DNA of 40,240 nucleotides. It comes from an uncultured Lentisphaerota bacterium (GTDB taxonomy: Bacteria > Verrucomicrobiota > Kiritimatiellia > CAIQIC01). The stretch is taken from the NCBI GenBank assembly GCA_903912445.1, contig CAIWHP010000050.1, forward strand, positions 1 to 40,240. Direction: 5' to 3'. The position numbers were made by a program, and so were the translations under genes. Below, piece by piece: positions 6,500-15,905 of the stretch. The notes beneath the pieces were generated by a model. It made no database searches. It saw nothing but the letters and a program-made list of their open reading frames with translations, and was not told where the DNA came from. Numbering within the stretch: the first letter of the stretch is position 1; every line of letters begins with the position of its first letter.

Positions 6500-8074
6500 A
6501 TGAACAGTTATCTGGTGGTGGACGTCATCTGGTGGGTGCCGGCGGGTATCGCCTTCATCGGCATCCTGTGCGGTGTGCTGCTGCACATGATCTACGACCG
6601 CGCCGGCGGCAACGCCGCGTTGCGCAACGCCAAGGGCATCGCCGAGCAGGCCCGGCGCGACGCGGGCCACGTAGCCCGCGAGGCGGAGATCCAGGCGCGC
6701 GGCGAGGTGCTCCAGGCGCGCGAAAATTTCGAGCGCGACGTCGCGGTGCGGCGCCAGGAACTGCTGGCGATGGAAGACCGGCTGATGCAGCGCGAGATCA
6801 ATCTCGACCGGCGCGTGGCGCTGGTGGACAAGAAGGAGCAGACGCTCGAGGACAAGCTGGAAGCCTTGGAACAGCAGCAGGCCGCCCTCCAAGGCGCGGA
6901 AGCCGTGGCGCAGAAAGTGAACGAGAGCCTGCGCGCCAAGCTGCAGGAGACGGCGGCGCTGCCGCGCGAAGAGGCGCGGCGCCAGCTGCTCCGGCAGGTC
7001 GAGGAGGAGCTGGGCGGCGAGACGAGCCTGCTCATCCGGCGCAGCCAGCAGCAGGCCCAGGCGACGGCGACCGCCGAGGCGCGCAAGATCATCATCCAGG
7101 CCATCGAGCGCTATGCCGCGCCGGTCGTCAACGAGGTCGCGGTCTGTTCCATCTCGCTGCCGGGCGAGGAGATGAAGGGCCGCATCATCGGGCGCGAGGG
7201 CCGCAACATCCGCGCCATCGAGCAGGCGTGCGGCGTGCAGATCCTGATCGACGACACCCCGGGCGTCGTCCAGATCTCAAGCTTCGACCCCATCCGGCGC
7301 GAGGTCGCGCGCCTCGCGCTGGAGCAGCTCGTCGCCGACGGCCGCATCCAGCCGGCGCGGATCGAGGAGGTCGTCGTCAAAATCCAGCAGGAGCTGGACG
7401 CAGTCATGCTCAAGGCGGCCGAGCAGGCGCTGGCCGAGCTGGGCCTGCCGGCCCTGGCGCCGGAGATCGCGCAGCTGCTCGGCCGGCTCAAGTTCCGCCA
7501 GAGCTATGCGCAGAACGTCCTCGCCCACTCGGTGGAAACCGCGCGGCTGATGGGCTTGATGGCCGCCGATCTCGGGCTCGATCCGCTGGTCGCCAGACGC
7601 GTCGGGCTGTTGCACGACATCGGCAAGGCGCTCAGCCACGAGGTGGAGGGCGGGCACGCCGCCAGCGGCGCGGAGTTCCTCAAGCGGCACGGGGAGCCCG
7701 AGCAGGTCTATTCCGCCGTCGGCGCGCATCACCACGAGGCCGAGGGCGACAACATTTATTCCGCGCTCGCCGGCGCGGCCGATGCGATCACCGCCGCGCG
7801 ACCCGGCGCGCGCGTGGAGAACACCGAGCTGTTCATCAAGCGCCTCTCCGAGCTGGAGGCGCTGGCGGCGCGCCTGCCGGGGGTCGAAAAAGCCTTCGCG
7901 TTCCAGGCCGGCCGCGAATTGCGCGTGTTTGTCGAGCCGCGCAAGGTCGATGATGCCGGCGCGCTCCGGCTCGCCCGCGAGCTCGGCAAGCAGATCGAAC
8001 AGGAGTTGAAATATCCGGGCCAAATCCGCATCGTCGTCGTGCGCGAGACGCGGTTCGTGGAATACGCGCGCTAG
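6500..8074 (+). CDS. rny: Ribonuclease Y
   Basis: RNase Y is a membrane-anchored endoribonuclease that starts mRNA decay in many bacteria. The 524-residue protein has one N-terminal membrane segment (about 9-31). A long Arg/Glu/Gln-rich coiled coil follows (about 45-200). The KH RNA-binding domain comes next (about 215-275, GEEMKGRIIGREGRNIRAIEQ), and then an HD domain with LLHDIGKA and AHHHEAEGDN as metal-binding His/Asp motifs. The C-terminal RVVVRETRFVEYAR-like end (IRIVVVRETRFVEYAR) is typical. Length equals that of Bacillus-type RNase Y (about 520). The ymdB gene follows after 10 bases, a pairing known from Bacillus and many other genomes. Confidence 0.97.
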   Translation: MNSYLVVDVIWWVPAGIAFIGILCGVLLHMIYDRAGGNAALRNAKGIAEQARRDAGHVAREAEIQARGEVLQARENFERDVAVRRQELLAMEDRLMQREINLDRRVALVDKKEQTLEDKLEALEQQQAALQGAEAVAQKVNESLRAKLQETAALPREEARRQLLRQVEEELGGETSLLIRRSQQQAQATATAEARKIIIQAIERYAAPVVNEVAVCSISLPGEEMKGRIIGREGRNIRAIEQACGVQILIDDTPGVVQISSFDPIRREVARLALEQLVADGRIQPARIEEVVVKIQQELDAVMLKAAEQALAELGLPALAPEIAQLLGRLKFRQSYAQNVLAHSVETARLMGLMAADLGLDPLVARRVGLLHDIGKALSHEVEGGHAASGAEFLKRHGEPEQVYSAVGAHHHEAEGDNIYSALAGAADAITAARPGARVENTELFIKRLSELEALAARLPGVEKAFAFQAGRELRVFVEPRKVDDAGALRLARELGKQIEQELKYPGQIRIVVVRETRFVEYAR

Positions 8075-8084
8075 AAGGAAGCCT

Positions 8085-8876
8085 ATGCATATCTTTATTG
8101 CGGGTGACATTGTGGGCGGGCCGGGCCGGCTCGCGTTCGCCGCCGCCGCCGGCCGCCTGCAGCAGGCGGGCCAGGCGGACTTCATCGTCGCCAATGCCGA
8201 GAATACCGCGGGCGGGCGCGGCATCACCCTGCCGCTCGCCGAGGCGCTCTTCGCCGCGGGCGCGGACGCGCTCACGCTGGGCGACCACGCCTGGGATCAG
8301 AAGGAGCTCGTCAAGGGCATTGACCGCGAGCCGCGCCTCGTGCGGCCCGCCAACTACGCGCCCGGCTGTCCCGGCCGCGGCTGGAGCACCTTCGAGACGC
8401 CGCACGGCAAGGTCACGGTGATCTCGCTGCAGGGCCGGGTCTTCATGCCGCCGAGCGACTGCCCGTTCCGCGCGGCCGACGCGATCCTGCAACGCGGCGC
8501 CGCCGAGCTCGGCAAGATCATCATCGTGGACATGCACGCCGAGGCGACCTCCGAAAAAATCGCGATGGGCCGCTACCTGGACGGCCGCGTCAGCGCCGTC
8601 GTCGGCTCGCACACCCACGTCCAGACCGCCGACGACACGATCCTGCCCAAGGGCACCGCCTACCTCACCGATCTTGGCATGACCGGCCCGAAGGACTCCG
8701 TGCTGGGGCGCGACCTCGGCGCCGTGCTGAAGAAATTCCTGACCGGCATGCCGCAGCAGTTCGAAATCGCCACCGGCGACGTGCGCTGCGAGGGCCTGCT
8801 GGTGACCGTGGACGAAAAGACCGGCCAGGCCACCAAGGTCAAACGCGTCCAAGAGCAGCTGGATCCCGGGAAGTGA
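8085..8876 (+). CDS. ymdB: YmdB-family metallophosphoesterase
   Basis: This 263-residue cytoplasmic calcineurin-like phosphoesterase belongs to the YmdB/TIGR00282 family. Members hydrolyse 2',3'-cyclic nucleotides and affect RNA turnover and biofilm behaviour in Bacillus. Metal-binding motifs appear in order: GDIVGGPGR near the N-terminus, VANAENTAGG, LGDHAWDQKE, IIIVDMHAEATSEK, and GSHTHVQTADD. The ATG at 8085 follows AGAAGGAAGCC, a good ribosome-binding site. The gene is squeezed between rny and xseA with 10-base and 1-base gaps, so the three are very likely one transcript. Confidence 0.95.
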   Translation: MHIFIAGDIVGGPGRLAFAAAAGRLQQAGQADFIVANAENTAGGRGITLPLAEALFAAGADALTLGDHAWDQKELVKGIDREPRLVRPANYAPGCPGRGWSTFETPHGKVTVISLQGRVFMPPSDCPFRAADAILQRGAAELGKIIIVDMHAEATSEKIAMGRYLDGRVSAVVGSHTHVQTADDTILPKGTAYLTDLGMTGPKDSVLGRDLGAVLKKFLTGMPQQFEIATGDVRCEGLLVTVDEKTGQATKVKRVQEQLDPGK

Positions 8877-8877
8877 C

Positions 8878-10317
8878 ATGCAGCCTCTGAAGCCAGCGGC
8901 ACCGGCAGCGACCACGGAGACCCGGAAGGTCTACCGGGTCTCGGAGCTCGCCCGGCTGATCAAGGCGGCGCTTGAAAACGAGTTCGGCAACGTCTGGATC
9001 GAGGGCGAGATCTCCAACATGCGCCGGCCGACCTCCGGGCATCTCTACTTCACGCTCAAGGACGCCGAGGCGCAGCTCGCCGCCGTGCTCTTCCGCGGCA
9101 ACCAGCTCGGCCTGAAGCTGGAGCTGCGCGACGGCCTGAAGATCCGCGCCTATGGCCAGGTCACCGCCTACGAGAAATCCGGCCAGTGCCAGATCGTCGT
9201 CCGCCGCGTCGAGGAGGCCGGCAAAGGCAGCCTGCAGGAGCAGTTCGAGGCGTTGAAGAAGAAACTCGAAGCCGAGGGGCTCTTTGCGCCGGAACGCAAG
9301 AAACAGCTGCCGCTCCTGCCGCAGCATATCGGCATTGTCACCAGCCCCAGCGGCGCGGCCATCCGCGACATCCTGAACATCCTCAACCGCCGCTTCCCCA
9401 ATCTGCATATCCTCATCGCGCCGGTCCGCGTGCAGGGCGAGGGCGCGGCGCAGGAGATCGCCGCCGCGATCGACCTGCTCAACGCGCGCGGCGGGCTCGA
9501 CGTGCTCATCGTCGGCCGCGGCGGCGGCAGCCTCGAGGACCTGTGGTGCTTCAACGAGGAGGTGGTCGCCCGCGCCATCGCGCGTTCGCAGCTCCCGGTG
9601 ATCTCCGCCGTCGGCCACGAGATCGATTTCACCATCAGCGACTTCGTCGCCGACCTGCGCGCGCCGACGCCGAGCGCGGCGGCGGAGCTGCTCGTCGGCA
9701 GCAAGGAGGCGTTCGAGCAGCAGGTGCAGCGGGGCGGCGCCCGGCTGGCCCGCGCGCTCAAGACGCAGACGCTGGTGCTGCGCAACCGCCTGACCGCCGC
9801 CGCCGGCAGCTACGTTTTCCGCGAGCCGCAGAACCTCATCCGCCGCTCGCGCGACCGGTTGGACACGTTGCGCGCCGCCATGGCCAACGAGCTGCGCAGC
9901 GCGGCGCAGCAGCGCAGCCAGCAGGTGGACGAGCTGGGCCTGCGCATGGGCCACCAGATCGAACTGCGGCGCACCGCCTGCCGGCAGTCGCTGCAGGACG
10001 CCAACCCGCGCATGGCCCGCGCGCTGCGTGCCGCGACGCAGCGGACCGCGCTGCGCACGCAGGAGCTGCTGCTGCGCCTCGGCCACGGCATGACCACCGC
10101 GCGCAACGCCGCCGCGCAGGACTTGCGGCGCGTGGCCTCGCAGCTCAAGGCGCTCAGCCCGCTCGCGGTGCTCGAGCGCGGCTTCAGCCTGACGCGCACC
10201 GCCGAGGGCAAAATTCTGCGCGACGCGGCGGAAGCGCCGGCCGGGACGCAGGTGTTGACCCGCCTTGCGCACGGCAGCTTGGAATCGCAAGTAACCGCTT
10301 CAAAGAAGGAGAACTGA
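8878..10317 (+). CDS. xseA: Exodeoxyribonuclease VII large subunit
   Basis: ExoVII degrades single-stranded DNA from both ends in the cytoplasm. The large subunit is catalytic and the small subunits wrap its coiled coil. The 479-residue protein begins with an OB-fold domain (WIEGEISNMRRPTSGHLYFTLKDAEAQL). The catalytic domain follows: GIVTSPSGAAIRDILNIL, VLIVGRGGGSLEDLWCFNEE and PVISAVGHEIDFTISDFVADLRAPTPSAAAE. Then comes a long alpha-helical, Arg/Gln-rich region (about 275-420). The C-terminus LSPLAVLERGFSLTRTAEGKILRD is typical. It starts one base after the ymdB stop. Confidence 0.97.
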   Translation: MQPLKPAAPAATTETRKVYRVSELARLIKAALENEFGNVWIEGEISNMRRPTSGHLYFTLKDAEAQLAAVLFRGNQLGLKLELRDGLKIRAYGQVTAYEKSGQCQIVVRRVEEAGKGSLQEQFEALKKKLEAEGLFAPERKKQLPLLPQHIGIVTSPSGAAIRDILNILNRRFPNLHILIAPVRVQGEGAAQEIAAAIDLLNARGGLDVLIVGRGGGSLEDLWCFNEEVVARAIARSQLPVISAVGHEIDFTISDFVADLRAPTPSAAAELLVGSKEAFEQQVQRGGARLARALKTQTLVLRNRLTAAAGSYVFREPQNLIRRSRDRLDTLRAAMANELRSAAQQRSQQVDELGLRMGHQIELRRTACRQSLQDANPRMARALRAATQRTALRTQELLLRLGHGMTTARNAAAQDLRRVASQLKALSPLAVLERGFSLTRTAEGKILRDAAEAPAGTQVLTRLAHGSLESQVTASKKEN

Positions 10318-10319
10318 CC

Positions 10320-10568
10320 ATGGCAGACAAACCCACGGAACCCACGCAAAGTTTCGAGAAAGCGCTGGAGCGGCTGGAGCAGATCGTCGCCGAGATGGAA
10401 GGCGGCAAGCTGACGCTGGAGAAGATGATCAGCCACTTCGAGGAAGGCTCCAAGCTGGTCAAATTCTGTTCCAGCAAGCTCAACGAAGTGGAGAAGAAGA
10501 TCGAGCAGCTCCTGACCAAGGACGGCCAGGTCACCACCATCCCCTTCGATCCGGGCCCGGCTGTCTGA
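10320..10568 (+). CDS. xseB: Exodeoxyribonuclease VII small subunit
   Basis: The 82-residue small subunit matches the family in length. Its core FEKALERLEQIVAEMEGGKLTLEKMISHFEEGSKLVKFCSSKLNEVEKKIEQL forms the helical hairpin that packs on XseA. The ATG at 10320 follows AAGAAGGAGAA (about 10303-10313), a strong ribosome-binding site inside the 3' end of xseA. It is the last gene of the plus-strand block before converging transcription. Confidence 0.95.
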   Translation: MADKPTEPTQSFEKALERLEQIVAEMEGGKLTLEKMISHFEEGSKLVKFCSSKLNEVEKKIEQLLTKDGQVTTIPFDPGPAV

Positions 10569-10574
10569 GCGTAA

Positions 10575-10617
10575 ACGGCGCGCCGGCCAACGGCTAGGGC
10601 TGGCCGGCCGGCGCCGT
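10575..10617. terminator. Long GC hairpin between convergent genes
   Basis: Arms 10575-10581 and 10611-10617 (7 bp) and 10582-10589 and 10601-10608 (8 bp) form a 15-bp stem with a 2-nt bulge and an 11-nt loop. It lies just after the xseB stop and overlaps the last codons of the minus-strand SGNH gene. No T-run flanks it on either side, so it is an atypical, possibly bidirectional, terminator. Confidence 0.5.
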
Positions 10618-11643
10618 AGCCCGTGGCGCCGGGCCGCCCGGGAGGAGTTTCTGCTCCACGGCGATGTCGTACAAGGCCTGCGCGGCCACCCGATGGCCGG
10701 CCTGATTCCAATGCGGATCATCGGATTGACAGGTCGGAAAGACCCCGCACTTCTCGAACGTTTCCAACAGGCTGTAGCAGGGGTAGGCCAGCTGCGGTTT
10801 TAGTTCACGGAAAAGCGCGAAGGGTTCCCGTGCATAAGGCCCCATAACCTGGTAGGCCTCCTTTTCCCAATTGCCCGGACATTCGCGTGCGGAGTATTGA
10901 AACGCACGCGGGAGCACGACCAGCACGAAGCGGGCCTGCAGCTCCGTCGTGACGTACTGGTTGGCGGCCTGAATCGCCGCCAAGGTGGCGTCAAAGAATG
11001 GACGCGTCTCGGAGAGCGGTTGGTTTACGCCAAAAAAGCGATCCAGCGGCAGATCGAACAGGCGTTGATGTAATCCGGTAAGATGCAGTTTTTCTACCGT
11101 TTTCTTAAACAACAGGGTCAAACCCGGAACGATGGCCGCCCCTTTATAGATCAGGCGGTCTTTTTCGATCAGGTGTTTATATTTGATGTCATCGTGGAAA
11201 TCGGTCATGTCCAGGCACATGATGACCGCGGTCGGTTTATACTTTCGCCCGATGTCCTTGAGCAGCCGCAGTTCCAAGTAGGGGCTGGAGGACGTCCAGC
11301 CAAAGTTGGCCACGTTGACTTGCCGTCCGGGCTGTCGCGCGCGGCACAACTGCTCCAACTGCTCCGGAAAGGCGACGTCGCGCGGCACGCCATAGCCGTA
11401 GGCGTACGAATCGCCCACCACGATGAGGTTCACGTCGCCGGCGTGAAAAGCGGAGGCTTCGCGTGCGCAGCGGATGCCGTCGGAGTTGGTGTCCGCGGTG
11501 TTCTTCTGGAGGCGATGATCCGGGTCCCGGATCAATCTGACCCCCTCGCCCCCGCCGAAGCGGCAGGCGACCTCGGCCAGGCAGATCGTGAGGCCCACGG
11601 TCACGCTGCCGGCCACCAACCTGAGCTTGAAGTGCTTGGTCAT
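10594..11643 (-). CDS. SGNH/GDSL-type hydrolase, membrane-anchored or secreted
   Basis: This 349-residue protein has an N-terminal hydrophobic segment (about 8-26) after a basic start (MTKHFKLR), so it is probably exported or anchored. Block I of the SGNH fold is VVGDSYAYGYG (76-86), carrying the catalytic Ser of GDS. Block V near the C-terminus is DDPHWNQAGH, carrying the Asp/His pair. A central VIMCLDMTDFHDD resembles the block III area, though its Asn is not clear. Related proteins in other bacteria are acetyl-esterases or acyl hydrolases acting on polysaccharides. The substrate here cannot be read. The start at 11641-11643 is chosen because upstream codons are Arg/Pro-rich with no signal. 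The last codons (GPAPRATAPAG) overlap the terminator-like hairpin. Confidence 0.8.
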   Translation of the reverse strand: MTKHFKLRLVAGSVTVGLTICLAEVACRFGGGEGVRLIRDPDHRLQKNTADTNSDGIRCAREASAFHAGDVNLIVVGDSYAYGYGVPRDVAFPEQLEQLCRARQPGRQVNVANFGWTSSSPYLELRLLKDIGRKYKPTAVIMCLDMTDFHDDIKYKHLIEKDRLIYKGAAIVPGLTLLFKKTVEKLHLTGLHQRLFDLPLDRFFGVNQPLSETRPFFDATLAAIQAANQYVTTELQARFVLVVLPRAFQYSARECPGNWEKEAYQVMGPYAREPFALFRELKPQLAYPCYSLLETFEKCGVFPTCQSDDPHWNQAGHRVAAQALYDIAVEQKLLPGGPAPRATAPAGQP

Positions 11644-11822
11644 CCTGTTGGATCCCCGACGCGCTCGGGGCCTGTTCAGCGCGCGCAGCCTGCAAGAGTC
11701 GCGCGGGAACGTCAACGCCGAAAAGCGCCGGACAGACCCCGCAGCCATCTGCTGGCGACTACCGTCTTCCGGGGTGCGTCGGCTCTTTCAGGACAAAACC
11801 GGTCAACAGTCTTGCTGCAGGC

Positions 11823-12734
<912 letters not shown>

Positions 12735-12773
12735 AGCAAGCTTGAGTATACGCGCATCCGGGGTTTTCAGAAA

Positions 12774-14276
12774 TCACTTCCGCAACATGGCGGGGAGCGG
12801 GCAGGTGGCGCAGCGGGAACGGTCGTTCAGGCAGTAGTCGTGGAAGATCTGCAGCAGTCCCTGCCGGCGGAGGCCGTCGCGGAGCAGCGAGTTCGGCGCG
12901 TCGCGGCCGAAGAGCGCGAAGGCCGTCTCCCGCAGCGCGGCGTTGTCCTGCTCCACCGGCAGCTGCGCGAGCAGGTCCTTCGCGAGCGGCGCGGCGCTGC
13001 CGCGCGCCGCCAGGAACGGCACGCAGTCGTTGATCAGGATCGCGTCGGCGCGCGCCGCGCCGATCAATGCGACCGGTTTGGCGGAGCGCCGGCCCGCCAG
13101 CGTCAGGTGGAAATCCCAGAACGGATGGCGCGCCGCGAGCAGCTGTTGGCGCGCCAGTTCAAGGCAGGCGCCGGGCTCTGTTTCGGCCAGCCCGGCCCAG
13201 ACCTCGGCGGGCGCACGCTCCGCGGTGAACAAGGCCGCCGCGGCGGCCAGCCGGCGCAGCGGATGATTCAGCGGACGCAGGCCCGCGAGCCGCCAGTGCG
13301 CGGGCGTGAGCGCGCCCCCCGCCAAACGCTCGCGCCGCTTCCACCACGCATCCCACCAGCGCCGCGCGGCGGCCCGGGCTTCGTCATCCAGCTGCGCGGG
13401 GAACTGTGGCGGCAGGAGGCCTGCGGCGCCGGCCAGCAGCGCGAAGGCCAGGTCGGCGTCGCCGCCCGCCTCCGCGCGCAGCAGGGCGAGCGGCACGACC
13501 TCGGCCAGCCGGCGGAACGCGGCCTGGTTGTGCTTGTAGCCGAGCGCGGCCAGCACCTCCTCGAAGACGACCTGTCCGGGCCCGCGCTCCGCGCTGGCGC
13601 GCGCGAGGCGTTCGGCGCGGCGCCGCAGCCGTTCCTCGCCGGCGGCGGCGAGCAGCGCCTCGCGGTCGTCGGGCGTCCAGCCTTGCAGCGCCAGCCCGCA
13701 CGGCGGCGTCGGCGAACGCGCCCCGTGCGGATAGGTGGCCAGGTCGATGCTCTCGAAGGCGAACCGCGGCTGGGCCGCGAGCGCGTCGCGCAGCGGAAGC
13801 GCCACGACGCCGGGCGGCAACACCAGGCCCGCCGGTGCGCCCGGGAAAAAGGTGACGTGGAAGCGGACGCGCTCATAGCGGGGATCGGCGCCGTGCCCGT
13901 GCGCCTGCCAATCGGCGGGATGGATGTGGATTTCGACATCGCCGGTGACGCGGCGGCGTTCCGGGCCCAGGCGGAGCGCCGCGCCCAGAAAGTCCGGACC
14001 GGCCTCCAGGTTCCAGACCCCCGGGCTTTCGACCTCGACGCACTCGCCTTGTGCCGTGCGCAGCGCCCGCGGGCGGAGCTCATCATCGGCCCAGACGCAT
14101 TGCAGATGGCGTTCGGAGAAATGCTGCTCCGGGCGCAGCGGCGGCCGTTCGCGGACGCGGCCCGCGGCGGGGAGGCCGGGATAGGCGGCGGCGCGGGGGA
14201 AGCAGGCCTGGAGGACAGCCGCCGGAGCAGGGTTGAGGTATCCTGGCGGCTCCAGCGGCTGGTCTGATTTTTTCAT
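12774..14276 (-). CDS. DUF2851 family protein
   Basis: This 500-residue protein of unknown biochemical function matches DUF2851. Family landmarks include FSERHLQCVWADDELRPRALRTAQGECVEVESPGVWNLEAGPDFLGAAL, then GDVEIHIHPADWQAHGHGADPRYERVRFHV. The C-terminal FHDYCLNDRSRCATCPLPAML carries a small Cys cluster. The conserved Glu/Asp/His residues of the N-terminal domain suggest metal or nuclease chemistry, but this is a guess. Family members occur in Bacteroidota and PVC bacteria. The ATG at 14274-14276 is preceded by a strong ribosome-binding site (GGAGGTGAGGAG). The gene is divergent from htrA. Confidence 0.87.
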   Translation of the reverse strand: MKKSDQPLEPPGYLNPAPAAVLQACFPRAAAYPGLPAAGRVRERPPLRPEQHFSERHLQCVWADDELRPRALRTAQGECVEVESPGVWNLEAGPDFLGAALRLGPERRRVTGDVEIHIHPADWQAHGHGADPRYERVRFHVTFFPGAPAGLVLPPGVVALPLRDALAAQPRFAFESIDLATYPHGARSPTPPCGLALQGWTPDDREALLAAAGEERLRRRAERLARASAERGPGQVVFEEVLAALGYKHNQAAFRRLAEVVPLALLRAEAGGDADLAFALLAGAAGLLPPQFPAQLDDEARAAARRWWDAWWKRRERLAGGALTPAHWRLAGLRPLNHPLRRLAAAAALFTAERAPAEVWAGLAETEPGACLELARQQLLAARHPFWDFHLTLAGRRSAKPVALIGAARADAILINDCVPFLAARGSAAPLAKDLLAQLPVEQDNAALRETAFALFGRDAPNSLLRDGLRRQGLLQIFHDYCLNDRSRCATCPLPAMLRK

Positions 14277-14372
14277 GGCTCCTCACCTCCGGGAAACATC
14301 TTTATGCGCAACCACAAACCCGCCTCCCGGCTGCCCGGGCGGGGGCCGCGGGCGGTTCTGCTGTGCAAGCCC

Positions 14373-14402
14373 GGGGAAAGCCTCCTCCGGCCGACTTTCC
14401 CC
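14373..14402. repeat. Inverted repeat upstream of htrA promoter
   Basis: An 8-bp perfect inverted repeat, GGGGAAAG (14373-14380) and CTTTCCCC (14395-14402), is separated by 14 nt. It lies 16 bases upstream of the -35 box of the htrA promoter, in the 217-base divergent spacer. It could be an operator. No regulator is encoded nearby. Confidence 0.35.
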
Positions 14403-14418
14403 ACGCGTTCATCGCTCC

Positions 14419-14446
14419 TTGACTCCGCAACTTTCACCACCATAAT
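14419..14446 (+). promoter_or_regulatory. Sigma70-type promoter for htrA
   Basis: The boxes are TTGACT (14419-14424, 5 of 6) and CATAAT (14441-14446, 5 of 6) with a 16-bp spacer. The predicted transcript start is about 14453, giving a leader of about 40 nt. This is the best promoter match seen in the window. Confidence 0.6.
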
Positions 14447-14493
14447 ACTCGCCTCGCGTCGAATGTGAACGCGAATTTTTTTTTGAACGCTTT

Positions 14494-15882
14494 GTGAAAA
14501 GATCTGTCCAAACCGTCCAAGGTTGGAGCTGGAGGCTCCGTGTTCTTTGGCTTTTGGTTGTGTGTGCGGCGCTGCCGGCGTGGCCGGCGGCGCAGCGGCG
14601 CACGCCCGTGGTCGTTGCGGTGGAAAAGGCGCTGCCCGCGGTCGTCAACATCGGCACGGAAAAACTGGTCAAGGTGGAGCATGCGGACCCGCTGCAGCAG
14701 TTCCGCGGGCAGGCGTTCGACGAGTTCTTCCGCCAGTTTTTCCAGCAGCAGATGCAGCCGGAATACCGGTTGCGCCACTCGCTGGGCTCGGGCGTCATCA
14801 TCGATCCGCTCGGCTATATTTTGACGAACTTCCACGTGATCGAGCGCGCGTCGAAGATCCAGGTGACGCTGACCGACGGCCGCGCCTTTCCGGCGGCGTT
14901 CCTGGCGGGGGATCCGGTCAACGACATCGCGCTGGTCAAGATCGACGCCCCCGCGCGGCTGCCTGCGGTGGAGTTTGCGGCCGACGACGACACCATGCTC
15001 GCCGAGACCGTCATCGCCCTGGGCAACCCGTTCGGGCTGGGCCACTCGGTGACGGTCGGCGTGCTCTCGGCGAAGGACCGCGAGGCGCGCTACGGCGGCA
15101 AGGTGCTCTACAAGGACATCCTGCAGACCGATGCCGCGGTGAATCCCGGCAGCTCCGGCGGGCCGCTGCTGAACCTGGACGGGCAGCTGATCGGGCTGAA
15201 TGTGGCGATCTACCAGGAGGCCCAGAACATCGGCTTCGCGGTGCCGATCAAACGTATGCGCGAGCTGCTCGCGCAATGGCTCGCGCCGCGGCTGCTGAAG
15301 AAGGCGACGCTCGGCTTCGAAGTCGCGGCGCAGGGCGGGCGGCTGGTCGTCACGCAGGTCGCGCCGGACCGCAAGCTGCCGCGGGGCGCGGTCGCCGTGG
15401 GCGACGAGATTGTGGCGGTCAACCGCAGCCCGGTGGCGACCTTGCTCGACTATGAGCGGGCGCTGCTGCCGCTGCTGCCGACGCATTATGCGCCCATCGG
15501 CGTGGTGCACGGCGGCGCGACGAACGAGGTCGTGGCCCAGCTGCTGGCGCTGCCGAAGCCCGACGGCGCGAAGCTCGCCCGGGAGCGGCTGGGCCTGGAG
15601 TTGAAGCCGTTTGCGGAGATCAAGGGCTCGGCGACGCTGGCGCGGCAGGGGGTGGCCATCGCCGCGGTGACCGCCGGCGGCGTGGCGGCGCGGGCCGGGC
15701 TGGTGCCGGGCCTGATTGTCGCGCGCATCAACGGCCAGGCCGTGGCCACGCTCGACGACGTGGGCGCCGTCATGGATAATATCCACGCTGGCCAGCCGGT
15801 GAGCTTGGCGGTCGTCAGCCTGCACGAGCAGCAGGGGTTCCTGCTGTCGCAGAGCGGCCAGGCGACCCTGAAGGCGGAATGA
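14494..15882 (+). CDS. HtrA/DegP-type serine protease with PDZ domains
   Basis: A 462-residue envelope protease that handles misfolded proteins. It has an N-terminal hydrophobic segment (about 13-33, signal peptide or anchor). The trypsin-like domain carries His114 (TNFHVI), Asp144 (NDIALVKI) and Ser221 (NPGSSGGPLL); the usual GNSGG is GSSGG here. The flanking motifs GSGVIIDPLGYILTNFHVI, ALGNPFGLGHSVTVGVLSA and DAAVNPG are typical. Two C-terminal PDZ-like domains follow. The first (about 285-365) is less canonical. The second contains GVAIAAVTAGGVAARAGLVPGLIVARINGQAVATLDD. A Gln/Phe-rich stretch (about 65-90) corresponds to the LA loop. The start is GTG at 14494 with no clear Shine-Dalgarno, so the exact start is less certain. 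Confidence 0.93.
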   Translation: MKRSVQTVQGWSWRLRVLWLLVVCAALPAWPAAQRRTPVVVAVEKALPAVVNIGTEKLVKVEHADPLQQFRGQAFDEFFRQFFQQQMQPEYRLRHSLGSGVIIDPLGYILTNFHVIERASKIQVTLTDGRAFPAAFLAGDPVNDIALVKIDAPARLPAVEFAADDDTMLAETVIALGNPFGLGHSVTVGVLSAKDREARYGGKVLYKDILQTDAAVNPGSSGGPLLNLDGQLIGLNVAIYQEAQNIGFAVPIKRMRELLAQWLAPRLLKKATLGFEVAAQGGRLVVTQVAPDRKLPRGAVAVGDEIVAVNRSPVATLLDYERALLPLLPTHYAPIGVVHGGATNEVVAQLLALPKPDGAKLARERLGLELKPFAEIKGSATLARQGVAIAAVTAGGVAARAGLVPGLIVARINGQAVATLDDVGAVMDNIHAGQPVSLAVVSLHEQQGFLLSQSGQATLKAE

Positions 15883-15905
15883 CTTTTGACGAAGAAGGAG
15901 ACGGC

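Noticed and set aside
6887-6903. CTCCAAGGCGCGGAAG-like sequence in rny as a palindrome unit
   Set aside because: Only the TCC/GGA cores match, the arms are broken and no partner unit lies 21 or 32 bp away.
14516-14527. TCCAAGGTTGGA as another member of the palindrome family
   Set aside because: The centre is 2 nt instead of 3, it stands alone, and the outer arm bases do not match, so chance is likely.
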